Source: Paractinoplanes polyasparticus
Lineage (GTDB): Bacteria; Actinomycetota; Actinomycetes; Mycobacteriales; Micromonosporaceae
Reading direction: 5' to 3'
Length of the DNA: 64,000 bases
Assembly (NCBI RefSeq): GCF_019710575.1
Contig: NZ_JAHWFK010000030.1
Coordinates: forward strand, 124,001-188,000
The notes beneath the pieces were generated by a model. That model did no database searches and had not been told where the DNA came from. It worked only from the letters and a program-made list of their open reading frames with translations. Numbering within the stretch: the first letter of the stretch is position 1; each line of letters starts with the position of its first letter. The position numbers and the translations under genes are program-made. This document shows positions 26,945-34,686 of this stretch, piece by piece.

Positions 26945-28642
26945 ATGCGCAGAGTGGTGATACCGGCGCCCCTGATTCCCGTGCAGCGCAGGGTCATCTC
27001 GTCGGCCACGGCGCCGACCGTCGTACCTCGCCGCCGGCTCGTCCGCTGCGGGCTGAGCATCACCGGCATGGGCCTCTGCGCGATCTTCTACTGCCTCACC
27101 TACACGCCGTCCCTGCTGCCGAGGCCCTGGTTTCTGCAAGGGGTCGTGGCCGGGCTCACTGCTTCCTTCGGGTACGCCGGGGGAACAGCCATCGGGGCGG
27201 TGGTCCGCCTGCGCTGGTGGCCGTCGCGCCGGGTCGAGCGGATCGCCTGGCGGGTGCTGTTCGTGCTGGTCCCGCCCCTGATCCTGCTCTTCCTGTGGCT
27301 CGGCGTGCGGTGGCAGCGCGACCTGCGCGTACGCCTCGGCATGCCGCCCCAGCAGGAGTACGACCTCATCCGTACGGTGGGAATCAGCCTGATCACCTTC
27401 GGCGCGCTGCTGTTGCTGGCCCGCTGCCTGCGGCTGGCCGCGCACGGATTCGCCCGGCTCTTCGGCCGCCTGGTCCCCGAATCGGCCGCCTACTGCGCCG
27501 GCTTCGTGGTGGTGACCCTGCTCAGCTACACCGCGTTCGACGGCATCCTGGTCAGCAACCTGTTCACCAGCGCCGACCGCTCGGCCGCGCTCACCGACAG
27601 CGGCACCGGAAACGGGGTCGTGCAACCAGCCTCCGCCCTGCGCTCGGGCAGCCGGAGCTCGCTGATCAGCTGGGACTCGCTGGGCCGCCAGGGCCGCAAC
27701 TTCGTGACCAAGGCACCCGGAGCCGACCAGCTCAGCGCGTTCAGCGACCGCACCGCGCTCGACCCGGTGCGCATCTACGCCGGCCTGTCCTCGGCCGACA
27801 CGGTCGAGGAGAGAGCGGCCCTCGTCGTCCGGGAGATGGACCGCACCCACGCCTGGGACCGCGCGGTCGTCGCCGTCTTCACCCCCACCGGCACCGGCTG
27901 GGTCGACAACGACGTGCCGAGCTCCCTCGAATACATGTACGGCGGCAACACGGCCCTGGTGTCGATGCAGTACAGCTACCTGCCGAGCTGGATCTCGTTC
28001 GCGGTCGACCGCACCAAGGTCGTCGACGCGGCCTCGGCCCTGATCGGCGCCGTCCGCCAGCGCTGGGCCGCGATGCCGGCCACCGACCGCCCCAAGCTCC
28101 TCATCTTCGGCGAGAGCCTGGGCACGTACGGCACCGAGAAGACCTTCGGCACCGCCGACGCCATGGTCAACGGAGCCGACGGCATCCTGCTCGAGGGCCC
28201 CATGTTCGCCAACCCGATCCACCGCGAGCTGACCGCCGCCCGCGCCCCCGGTTCTCCGGTCTGGGACCCCACCTACCCCCAGCTGCCCGTCGAGTTCTCC
28301 TCCGAGTCCCACGAGCTCCGAGACCTGGCCGGCCTGCCCCGCAAGGTCGTCTACATGCAAAACTCCTCGGACCCGGTCGTCTGGTGGAGCCCCAGCCTCC
28401 TCTGGCACAAGCCCGAGTGGCTGAACAACCAGCGTGGCCCCGACGTCACCCCCGACATGCACTGGTACCCGGTCATCACGTTCTGGCAGACCACTGTCGA
28501 CCTGCTCTTCGCCAACAAGGCCCCGATCGGCCACGGCCACGTCTACAAGTCCGGAGCGGTCGACGGCTGGGCCGCCCTGGCGCCCCCGCCGGGCTGGACA
28601 GTCGGCGACACCCTGCGCCTACGAACCCTGCTCGACAACTGA
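26945..28642 (+). CDS. membrane-anchored alpha/beta hydrolase
   Basis: 565-residue protein with about four N-terminal TM helices (residues 35-200) and a C-terminal alpha/beta-hydrolase domain. The nucleophile elbow FGESLGTYG has candidate Ser391; the acid and histidine probably lie in NSSDPVVWW and GHGHVYKSG. This membrane-plus-hydrolase design is a known actinobacterial/mycobacterial family of unassigned substrate, possibly a lipid or cell-envelope ester. ATG 26945 follows GGGGGA, and family similarity starts after it. It is divergent from amylosucrase with only 32 bp between the outermost starts. Confidence 0.88.
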   Translation: MRRVVIPAPLIPVQRRVISSATAPTVVPRRRLVRCGLSITGMGLCAIFYCLTYTPSLLPRPWFLQGVVAGLTASFGYAGGTAIGAVVRLRWWPSRRVERIAWRVLFVLVPPLILLFLWLGVRWQRDLRVRLGMPPQQEYDLIRTVGISLITFGALLLLARCLRLAAHGFARLFGRLVPESAAYCAGFVVVTLLSYTAFDGILVSNLFTSADRSAALTDSGTGNGVVQPASALRSGSRSSLISWDSLGRQGRNFVTKAPGADQLSAFSDRTALDPVRIYAGLSSADTVEERAALVVREMDRTHAWDRAVVAVFTPTGTGWVDNDVPSSLEYMYGGNTALVSMQYSYLPSWISFAVDRTKVVDAASALIGAVRQRWAAMPATDRPKLLIFGESLGTYGTEKTFGTADAMVNGADGILLEGPMFANPIHRELTAARAPGSPVWDPTYPQLPVEFSSESHELRDLAGLPRKVVYMQNSSDPVVWWSPSLLWHKPEWLNNQRGPDVTPDMHWYPVITFWQTTVDLLFANKAPIGHGHVYKSGAVDGWAALAPPPGWTVGDTLRLRTLLDN

Positions 28643-28836
28643 CGCACCGACCCGTCAACCGCCGACTACTCTCCGATAGCGCGCCGAGGCCGCGATCAGC
28701 TATCCGCTTCTGCCGAATTGAGTGCACTGCACATGGCCGACCTGCTCGGTGTCCTCAATGACGCCAGCGAGCGCGGCACCGCCCGCCACCGAAGGGCGGC
28801 GGGCGGCCGTCTGAGCATGCGTCGGCTGAACCGCGT

Positions 28837-29673
28837 TCAGGAACGCTGCTTCGCCCGCTTCGCGCCACCCCAGAGCGAGCCGGGGTTGGCCCGCCGCGGA
28901 TACCGTTCGAGCATCGCGCCGTACAACTCCTCGGCCGTGTCGGTGGTGGCGTCGAGGGCGTTGAAGTCGCGCAGGTACGCCGCGGTCTCGGCGAGGATGG
29001 CCGGATCATCACTTCGGTCCGGGTTCTTGTGGCCGGCGACCACCGCGGCCGGGTTCAGCCCGCGCAGCCCGTCGGCGGTCGCCGCCCATTCGGCCCGGGT
29101 CGCCGTGGTGGTCTCCGCCATGTACTGGTGAGTGTCGTTGTACGCGACGTCCCCGGCGACCAGCAGCCGGAGGTCGGCCACCCAGAGGACGGCGGAACCG
29201 GCGGTGTCGGTGAAACCGGTCTCGATCGCCCGGAGTTCGTGGCCCTCCAGGTTGATGCTGGTGCCGTCCAGCGGTTCGGGAGTCGGCAGCGGCCGCGGGA
29301 TCTGACCGGGGAACAGCCGGTCCCAAAACGATTCGAGCGACTCCGGTCCGGCCTGTCCCACCGATCCGGCTGCTGTCTCCTTGGTGGCCACTGCCCGTAC
29401 GCCGGGGAATGCCTCGGTGATCTGCCCGACGCCGAATTGGTGGTCGCCGTGCGGGTGGGTGATGAAGACGTGCGTGAGCCGGCGCTCGAAGGACCGCACC
29501 CAGTCCACCAGTGCACGGTTCTGATCCACGGTGGCGTAGGTGTCGACGAGCACGGCGTCGCGTTCCCCGTAGATCAGGGTGGCCGTGTTGACGACCCAGA
29601 ACAGGTCCTCCGGGCCGAACGGCAGGTCCCGGGTCAGGCCCGGCCTGCGCATGTGGTGAACGGCGTGCTGCAT
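28837..29673 (-). CDS. MBL-fold metallo-hydrolase
   Basis: Metallo-beta-lactamase-fold hydrolase, 278 residues. The metal-binding motif THPHGDH lies near residues 72-78, with further ligands in LLVAGDVAYND and VVAGHKNP. Members cleave thioesters, lactones or phosphodiesters; the arrangement resembles lactonase or glyoxalase-like subgroups more than beta-lactamases, with no signal peptide. ATG 29673 is the start. It lies 21 bp after the aldo/keto reductase gene on the same strand and is probably co-transcribed with it, suggesting one reduces and the other hydrolyses related reactive carbonyl or lactone compounds (inference). Confidence 0.88.
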   Translation of the reverse strand: MQHAVHHMRRPGLTRDLPFGPEDLFWVVNTATLIYGERDAVLVDTYATVDQNRALVDWVRSFERRLTHVFITHPHGDHQFGVGQITEAFPGVRAVATKETAAGSVGQAGPESLESFWDRLFPGQIPRPLPTPEPLDGTSINLEGHELRAIETGFTDTAGSAVLWVADLRLLVAGDVAYNDTHQYMAETTTATRAEWAATADGLRGLNPAAVVAGHKNPDRSDDPAILAETAAYLRDFNALDATTDTAEELYGAMLERYPRRANPGSLWGGAKRAKQRS

Positions 29674-29694
29674 GGTCTTCTTCCTGATCGGGGG

Positions 29695-30774
29695 TCAGTA
29701 GCGAACGTTGCCGGCGTCGCGCCGCAGCGGCACGGTGGTACGCCGACCGTCGACTGTCGCGCCGGCGAAGGCGAGGGCCGGCGCGAGGTCGCGGTTGTTG
29801 ACGGCCGGGAAGTTCAGGGCCGGCTCGGAGACCGCGTCGAGCCGGGCCCTCAGCTCCGGAGGCAGCTCCACGTCGACCGCGTCGAGATTGGCCTTGAGCT
29901 GGTCCAGGCGCCGCGCCCCGATCAGCACGGAGGTCACGCCGGGGCGGCCCGCGACCCAGGCGAGCGCCGCGGCGGCGGGAGTCACCGCCGCCTCCGCAGC
30001 GACCTCGTGCAGGACGTCGATGACCCGCCAGTCCTGTTCCCCGGGACCACCGATCAGGCCGCCGCGCCGCGTGTCGACGGTGTCGGTGCCGCGGGCGAAC
30101 TTCCCGGAGAGCCAGCCGCTCTTGAGCGGGCTCCACGGCAGCACGCCCAACCCGTGCTCGGCCGCCATCGGGATCAGTTCGCCCTCGCTGGTGCGTTCCA
30201 GCAGCGAGTACTCGAGCTGCATCCCGATCGCCGGCGTCCACCCACGGAAGTGCGCGACGACCTGCGCCTCGGCCGCCTTCCAAGCGGGCAGGTCGGACAA
30301 CCCCACGTACCGGATCTTGCCGGCCGTGACCAGGTCGTCGAGAGCGCGCAGCGTCTCGTCGATCGGGACCCCGCGGTCCCAGTTGTGCAACCAGTAGATG
30401 TCCAGGTAGTCGGTGCCCAGCCGGCGCAGCGACTCCTCGGCCTGGGCGACCACGGCCTTGCGCCCGGCGCCGCCGCCGTTCGGGTCGCCGGGGAACAGGT
30501 TGCCGAAGAACTTCGAGCCGAGGACGATGCGGTCCCGCAGCCCGGGCCGTGCGGCCAGGAAGTCACCGATGATCTTCTCGGAGTGTCCGTTGGTGTAGAT
30601 GTTGGCGGTGTCGATCGAATTGCCGCCACGTTCCAGGTACTCGGAGATCATCGCCTCGGACTCGGCGACCGGGGCTCCCCAGCCGTGGTCCTCACCGAAG
30701 GTCATCGCACCCAGCGTGTACGGGCTGATCCGCAGGCCGGAGCGGCCCAGTGTGACGAAACTGTCGAGTGGCAT
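29695..30774 (-). CDS. aldo/keto reductase
   Basis: NADPH-dependent reductase of the AKR superfamily, 359 residues. The catalytic tetrad is visible: Asp in NSIDTANIY, Tyr in the same motif, Lys in LGSKFFG and His in IYWLHNWD; the C-terminal cofactor signature SVLIGARRLDQL is intact. ATG 30774 is preferred because the barrel starts at once (FVTLGRSGLRIS); the open frame extends far upstream but is antisense to the AraC gene. It is divergent from an AraC-family regulator with 90 bp between starts, the common arrangement for regulator and target. Confidence 0.92.
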   Translation of the reverse strand: MPLDSFVTLGRSGLRISPYTLGAMTFGEDHGWGAPVAESEAMISEYLERGGNSIDTANIYTNGHSEKIIGDFLAARPGLRDRIVLGSKFFGNLFPGDPNGGGAGRKAVVAQAEESLRRLGTDYLDIYWLHNWDRGVPIDETLRALDDLVTAGKIRYVGLSDLPAWKAAEAQVVAHFRGWTPAIGMQLEYSLLERTSEGELIPMAAEHGLGVLPWSPLKSGWLSGKFARGTDTVDTRRGGLIGGPGEQDWRVIDVLHEVAAEAAVTPAAAALAWVAGRPGVTSVLIGARRLDQLKANLDAVDVELPPELRARLDAVSEPALNFPAVNNRDLAPALAFAGATVDGRRTTVPLRRDAGNVRY

Positions 30775-30836
30775 GCCCCGAGTCCACACCTCCGGCCCGG
30801 GCACCGGGTAGATCGATGCTGCCAGCGCGTTGCCTG

Positions 30837-30858
30837 ATCCTGCCAAAGTCGGCAGGAT
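30837..30858. promoter_or_regulatory. perfect inverted repeat upstream of AraC-family gene
   Basis: ATCCTGCC and GGCAGGAT form a perfect 8-bp inverted repeat with a 6-bp spacer, ending 6 bp before the regulator's ATG. Position between divergent genes suggests an operator or an mRNA hairpin masking the ribosome site. Confidence 0.45.
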
Positions 30859-30864
30859 GGCGGC

Positions 30865-31749
30865 ATGAGCGCGCTGGCCCGGATCCGGGAGCTGGTGGAC
30901 CGCCACGCCGGTCGCCCGGCACCGGCCGGCCTCGTGCTGCACCGCAGCGACCACCCCACCGAGCCGATGCCGAGCCAGTCCGCACCGGTCTTCGCCCTGG
31001 TCGCGCAGGGCGCGAAAAACGCCGCGGTCGGCGAGCGTGCTTTCTCTTACGGGGCGGGCCAGTTCGTCGTCTCCTCGGTCGAGCTGCCGGTGATCGCCCA
31101 CGTCTCCCGGGCCACGCCGGCCGAGCCGTACCTGGTGTTCGGCCTGCACCTGCGGCCACCGCTGGTCGCGGAGCTGATGTTGGAGGCGCCGTCGGCAACC
31201 CGTCGCGAGCCGGCGCCCGGCTTCGCGGTCAGCACGGCCGGCGAGGAGCTGCTCGACGCGGTGCTGCGGCTGCTGCGCCTGCTCGACCGCCCCGACGACC
31301 AGCGGGTGCTCTGGGCCGGCCTGGAGCGTGAGGTCGTCTGGCGGCTGCTGACCAGCCCGCAGGGCGGCACGGTCCGCCAGATCGGCCTCGGCGACCCCAA
31401 CGTGGCCCAGATCGGGCGGGCCATCCACTGGATCCGCGAGCACCACGCCGACCTGTTCCGCGTCGAGGACGTGGCCCGCGTGGCGGGCATGAGCGTGACG
31501 TCCCTGCACCGCCACTTCCGCACCGTCACGACGATGACGCCGCTGCAGTTCCAGAAACTGATCCGCCTGCATGAAGCCCGCAGCCGCCTGCTGGCCGAGC
31601 CGGGCGACGTGGCGGCGGTCGGGTTCGCGGTCGGCTACGAGAGTGCTTCCCAGTTCAGCCGCGAATACCGGCGCCTGTTCGGCCTCCCACCGGGCCGGCA
31701 CGCCGCCCGCCTCGCCGAAACCGGCGACAGCCGGCCCGCCAGCCTGTGA
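30865..31749 (+). CDS. AraC-family regulator (cupin-type ligand domain)
   Basis: 294-residue transcription regulator. The N-terminal about 150 residues form a cupin-like sensing domain (SAPVFALVAQGAKNA, YLVFGLHLRPP); the C-terminal part contains two AraC helix-turn-helices, FRVEDVARVAGMSVTSLHRHF and VAAVGFAVGYESASQFSREY. The ATG at 30865 starts it. This subfamily commonly activates a neighbouring oxidoreductase gene, here the divergent aldo/keto reductase and MBL hydrolase. The inducer cannot be predicted. Confidence 0.92.
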   Translation: MSALARIRELVDRHAGRPAPAGLVLHRSDHPTEPMPSQSAPVFALVAQGAKNAAVGERAFSYGAGQFVVSSVELPVIAHVSRATPAEPYLVFGLHLRPPLVAELMLEAPSATRREPAPGFAVSTAGEELLDAVLRLLRLLDRPDDQRVLWAGLEREVVWRLLTSPQGGTVRQIGLGDPNVAQIGRAIHWIREHHADLFRVEDVARVAGMSVTSLHRHFRTVTTMTPLQFQKLIRLHEARSRLLAEPGDVAAVGFAVGYESASQFSREYRRLFGLPPGRHAARLAETGDSRPASL

Positions 31750-31997
31750 GCAGCGCCGTCGGCATTGAAGACATCGAGGTCAAACGACCACGACCAGAGT
31801 TCCCCGGTGAATGACGAGGCGCGCGGTCCGGCCCGGCAACCGCCTCATACCTTGACCGGCGGAATCGAGGTTTGCGGCCTTGCTGACATCCGACCAGAAG
31901 TGACCGGATCTGCCGCGGTTCGGGCGCGCCTCGTGGAGGGACGTGCCGGGCTTGCGGCGGTGCATCAGCGTCGTGCCGGCACCGTACGGTGATCGTC

Positions 31998-32690
31998 ATG
32001 TCGGATGCCCATCGCGAGCGTGAGCTCGCGAAGGAGCGAGGCTATGACCTCATGAGGCCGATCGACGAAGCCTACGAGCGCGGCGAGATCTCCCAGTCCG
32101 AATGGCATCGGCGGGTTCAAGCTCTCATCGAGCCGGTCTACCTCTCGGCCAACTCTGACCAGCTGGGCTCCGGACACTCGGGCACAGAGCGGGAGTGGGA
32201 TGTCTCGCGCGGTTTGATCATGCAGGCCGTCGACCGACCGGGAACGTTCCTCGACGTCGGATGCGCCAATGGACTGCTGATGGCCTCGGTCGAGCGCTGG
32301 TCGCATCAACGCGGCCTGGCTGTGACGCCCTACGGAGTCGAGATCTCACCGTCGCTGGCCGATCGGGCTCGTGCCCGCTATCCGCAGCGGCATGACCGTA
32401 TCTGGACCGCGAATGCTGACGGCTGGCAACCGCCGATGCGCTTCGATTTTGTGCGGACGGGCCTGGAGTACGTGCCTCGCCGTCGCCGTGAAGGCTTTGT
32501 GCACCACCTTCTCGACCACGTCGTGGCACCGGTTGGGCGCCTGATCATCGGTAAGACCAACGAGAACCGTGGAGAGTCGCAAGTCGCCGACAGCCTGCGT
32601 TCATGGGGTTGGACAGGGATCCGGGAGGTCCGTCGACCCCACGCCCATCCGGACGTCGAGATGTCGGTGGTCTGGGTCAGCCGACCCTGA
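31998..32690 (+). CDS. class I SAM-dependent methyltransferase-like protein
   Basis: About 230 residues. The Rossmann motif I is clear (FLDVGCANG near residue 84), followed by a motif II acidic residue in YGVEISPSLADRA. Motif IV is weak (FDFVRTGLEYVPRRRR), so substrate and even activity are uncertain. The charged N-terminal region starts MSDAHRERELAKERGYDL. ATG 31998 is preferred to GTG 31989. The 248 bp before it hold no gene that I can support. It converges on a YdeI-type gene. Confidence 0.78.
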   Translation: MSDAHRERELAKERGYDLMRPIDEAYERGEISQSEWHRRVQALIEPVYLSANSDQLGSGHSGTEREWDVSRGLIMQAVDRPGTFLDVGCANGLLMASVERWSHQRGLAVTPYGVEISPSLADRARARYPQRHDRIWTANADGWQPPMRFDFVRTGLEYVPRRRREGFVHHLLDHVVAPVGRLIIGKTNENRGESQVADSLRSWGWTGIREVRRPHAHPDVEMSVVWVSRP

Positions 32691-32708
32691 CAGCTACCTG
32701 GGAGGCGG

Positions 32709-32722
32709 TAGGGCGCGCCCTA
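32709..32722. terminator. palindrome between convergent genes
   Basis: TAGGGCGCGCCCTA is a perfect 14-bp palindrome placed between the stops of the methyltransferase gene and the convergent YdeI-like gene. It lacks a T-run and has no loop as written, so a terminator role is only plausible. Confidence 0.3.
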
Positions 32723-32723
32723 G

Positions 32724-33173
32724 CTAGCGAGCCTTGCCCGCGCTGAGCAGCGCGATCGACTTGGCCAGGCGCCGGGCCCGGGTCTCAGCCGTCTTCGCTG
32801 CGGTGAGTTGGTCGACGTGATAGCGCTGGTTCGAGAACGAGAGCGTCGCCCAGAAGTCGCGCGCGGCCGGTTCGGCCGCCAGCGCGGCGCGCAGATCGTC
32901 CGGCACCTCGACCTCGCGCGGGGCCGCGTCGAGCTCGAGCTCGACGTCGTACGTCTCGCCGCCGCTCACCCCGGCCGCCTCGCGGCGCTCGGCGCTCACG
33001 CCGAGCCAGTAGCTGCCGCCCATCTTGGCGATCGACGAGCGGAAGGTGAAGCCGTTCAACACGACCACGACCCTGGGGCGGCCACCGCCGCCGAGTTCGC
33101 CGACGAACTCGTCGGGCACCTGGAAACCGGTGGTCGTGGCGCCCGTGCGCTGCAGCTCCGCACGAAGTCTCAT
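32724..33173 (-). CDS. DUF1905/YdeI-OmpD-associated family protein
   Basis: 149-residue cytoplasmic protein combining a small DUF1905 beta domain (VVVVLNGFTFRSSIAKMGGSYWLGVS) with a C-terminal YdeI/OmpD-associated helical segment (FWATLSFSNQRYHVDQLTAAKTAETRARR, read in short pieces). YdeI in Enterobacteria has been linked to peptide or bacteriocin resistance, but actinobacterial relatives are uncharacterised. ATG 33173 is the start. Its upstream region runs about 150 bp to the divergent MFS gene. Confidence 0.82.
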   Translation of the reverse strand: MRLRAELQRTGATTTGFQVPDEFVGELGGGGRPRVVVVLNGFTFRSSIAKMGGSYWLGVSAERREAAGVSGGETYDVELELDAAPREVEVPDDLRAALAAEPAARDFWATLSFSNQRYHVDQLTAAKTAETRARRLAKSIALLSAGKAR

Positions 33174-33322
33174 GGGCTCAGGCTACTGGCGGGCGCCAGG
33201 AGCACCCAACGGCGGTCGCGGGCTCGGCCTGGCGAACGAGGGCCGCCCCGGCACCGGCCCGGTCCGGTCCGGACGTGCGGGGCGATGGCCGGCCTCCGGG
33301 CACCGCTGCGGATAATTCCGGT

Positions 33323-34615
33323 ATGCCTGCCGGTGTGGAACGCGTTGACGACGCTGTCGAAGCCGGACGACCAGTCGATGCCTCGGCCGGCCGGGCGGCG
33401 ACTGCCTCCGGGACAGGCAAACGAGCCTGGCGGGTGGTCCTCGGATTTGGTGTGGTCAGTCTGGCCGCGGACATGGTCTACGAGGGCGCCCGATCCGTGT
33501 ATGGGCCGCTGCTGGCCTCGCTGGGCGCGTCGGCGGTCGTTGTCGGCCTGACCACGGGTGCCGGGGAGGCCGTGGCTCTCCTACTGCGGCTGGTGTCCGG
33601 GCCACTGGCGGATCGGACACGCCGGTACTGGACGCTGACGATCTTCGGCTACGGGTTGACCGCGGTGTGCGTACCGCTGCTGGCGGTGACGCCGGCGTTG
33701 GGCGGCGCCGGCCTGGCGGTCGCCGCCGTGCTGATCCTCGCCGAACGCCTGGGCAAGGCCGTCCGCAGCCCGGCCAAGTCGGCGCTGCTCGCCGACGCCG
33801 CAAGCCGGGTCGGCATGGGCCGCGGCTTGGGCGTGCACAAGGCTCTCGACCAGGTCGGCGCTTTCGCTGGACCGCTGATCGTCGCTGCGATCATCGCATC
33901 GTCGGCCGGGCTGCTGTGGCCGGCGCTGGCGGCGCTCGCCGCGCCGGCAGTGGTGGCGATGCTGCTGCTGTTCGCGATCCGGAGCCGAGCACAACCGTCC
34001 CGCGCTGCTGCTGGTGGTCCAGCCCCGCAGGCATCGCCGGCGGCCGGACGGAAGTCGTTGCCTGCCCGGTTCCACTGGTTCGCGGTGGCGATGGCGTTGT
34101 GCACAGCCGGCCTGGTCACCTTCGGGCTGATCGGCTTTCACCTGGTTCGCGCAGGGGTGGTCGCCACCGCCGCGGTGCCGCTGATGTACGCGGCCGCCAT
34201 GGCCGCGGGCGCGGTCGCGGCCTTGGCGACGGGTATGTCGTACGACCGGGCCGGTCCGTGGATGCTGGTGGTGCTGCCGGCGATGATCGCCGGCGTTCCC
34301 GCGCTGGTCTTCGGCGGCGGCCTGCCGGCGCCGGTTGCCGGGATCCTGGTGTGGGGAGCCGCCGTCGGAGTGCAGGACTCCACCGTCAAGGCCCTCGTCG
34401 CCGAGTTGGTGCCCCGGGACAGCCGAGCCACCGCGTACGGGATCTTCGCCGCGGTGCAGGGCGCCGGCGCACTGGCCGGCGGCGCCGCGGCGGGCCTGCT
34501 CTACGAGCAGTCGGTGACGAGCCTGGTGGCCGCCGTGGCGCTCGTGCAGGCGGTCGCCTTGTTGACCCTCATCGGCGTACTGGTCCGCAACAAGCCGTCG
34601 GATGCCGTGACGTAG
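33323..34615 (+). CDS. MFS transporter
   Basis: Major facilitator superfamily permease, 430 residues with about 12 hydrophobic segments after a hydrophilic N-terminal tail of about 30 residues. The loop 2-3 motif appears as SGPLADRTRRYW, a normal MFS signature; the second half contains GMSYDRAGPW. Substrate is unknown; similarity in style to drug-efflux or metabolite exporters is only suggestive. ATG 33323 is chosen over upstream in-frame starts because it gives a compact N-terminus. It is convergent with the penicillin-acylase-type gene, with 71 bp between stops and no clear terminator. Confidence 0.85.
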   Translation: MPAGVERVDDAVEAGRPVDASAGRAATASGTGKRAWRVVLGFGVVSLAADMVYEGARSVYGPLLASLGASAVVVGLTTGAGEAVALLLRLVSGPLADRTRRYWTLTIFGYGLTAVCVPLLAVTPALGGAGLAVAAVLILAERLGKAVRSPAKSALLADAASRVGMGRGLGVHKALDQVGAFAGPLIVAAIIASSAGLLWPALAALAAPAVVAMLLLFAIRSRAQPSRAAAGGPAPQASPAAGRKSLPARFHWFAVAMALCTAGLVTFGLIGFHLVRAGVVATAAVPLMYAAAMAAGAVAALATGMSYDRAGPWMLVVLPAMIAGVPALVFGGGLPAPVAGILVWGAAVGVQDSTVKALVAELVPRDSRATAYGIFAAVQGAGALAGGAAAGLLYEQSVTSLVAAVALVQAVALLTLIGVLVRNKPSDAVT

Positions 34616-34686
34616 CCGGTACCAACCGTCGAGACAGCTGAAGATCGTGTCACGGATCCGTTGCTCCGCCCAAAGTCTCACAGGCC

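Noticed and set aside
29695-31701. A single 668-residue protein containing the aldo/keto reductase
   Set aside because: The extra N-terminal half is antisense to the AraC gene and shows no family similarity; the reductase begins at 30774.
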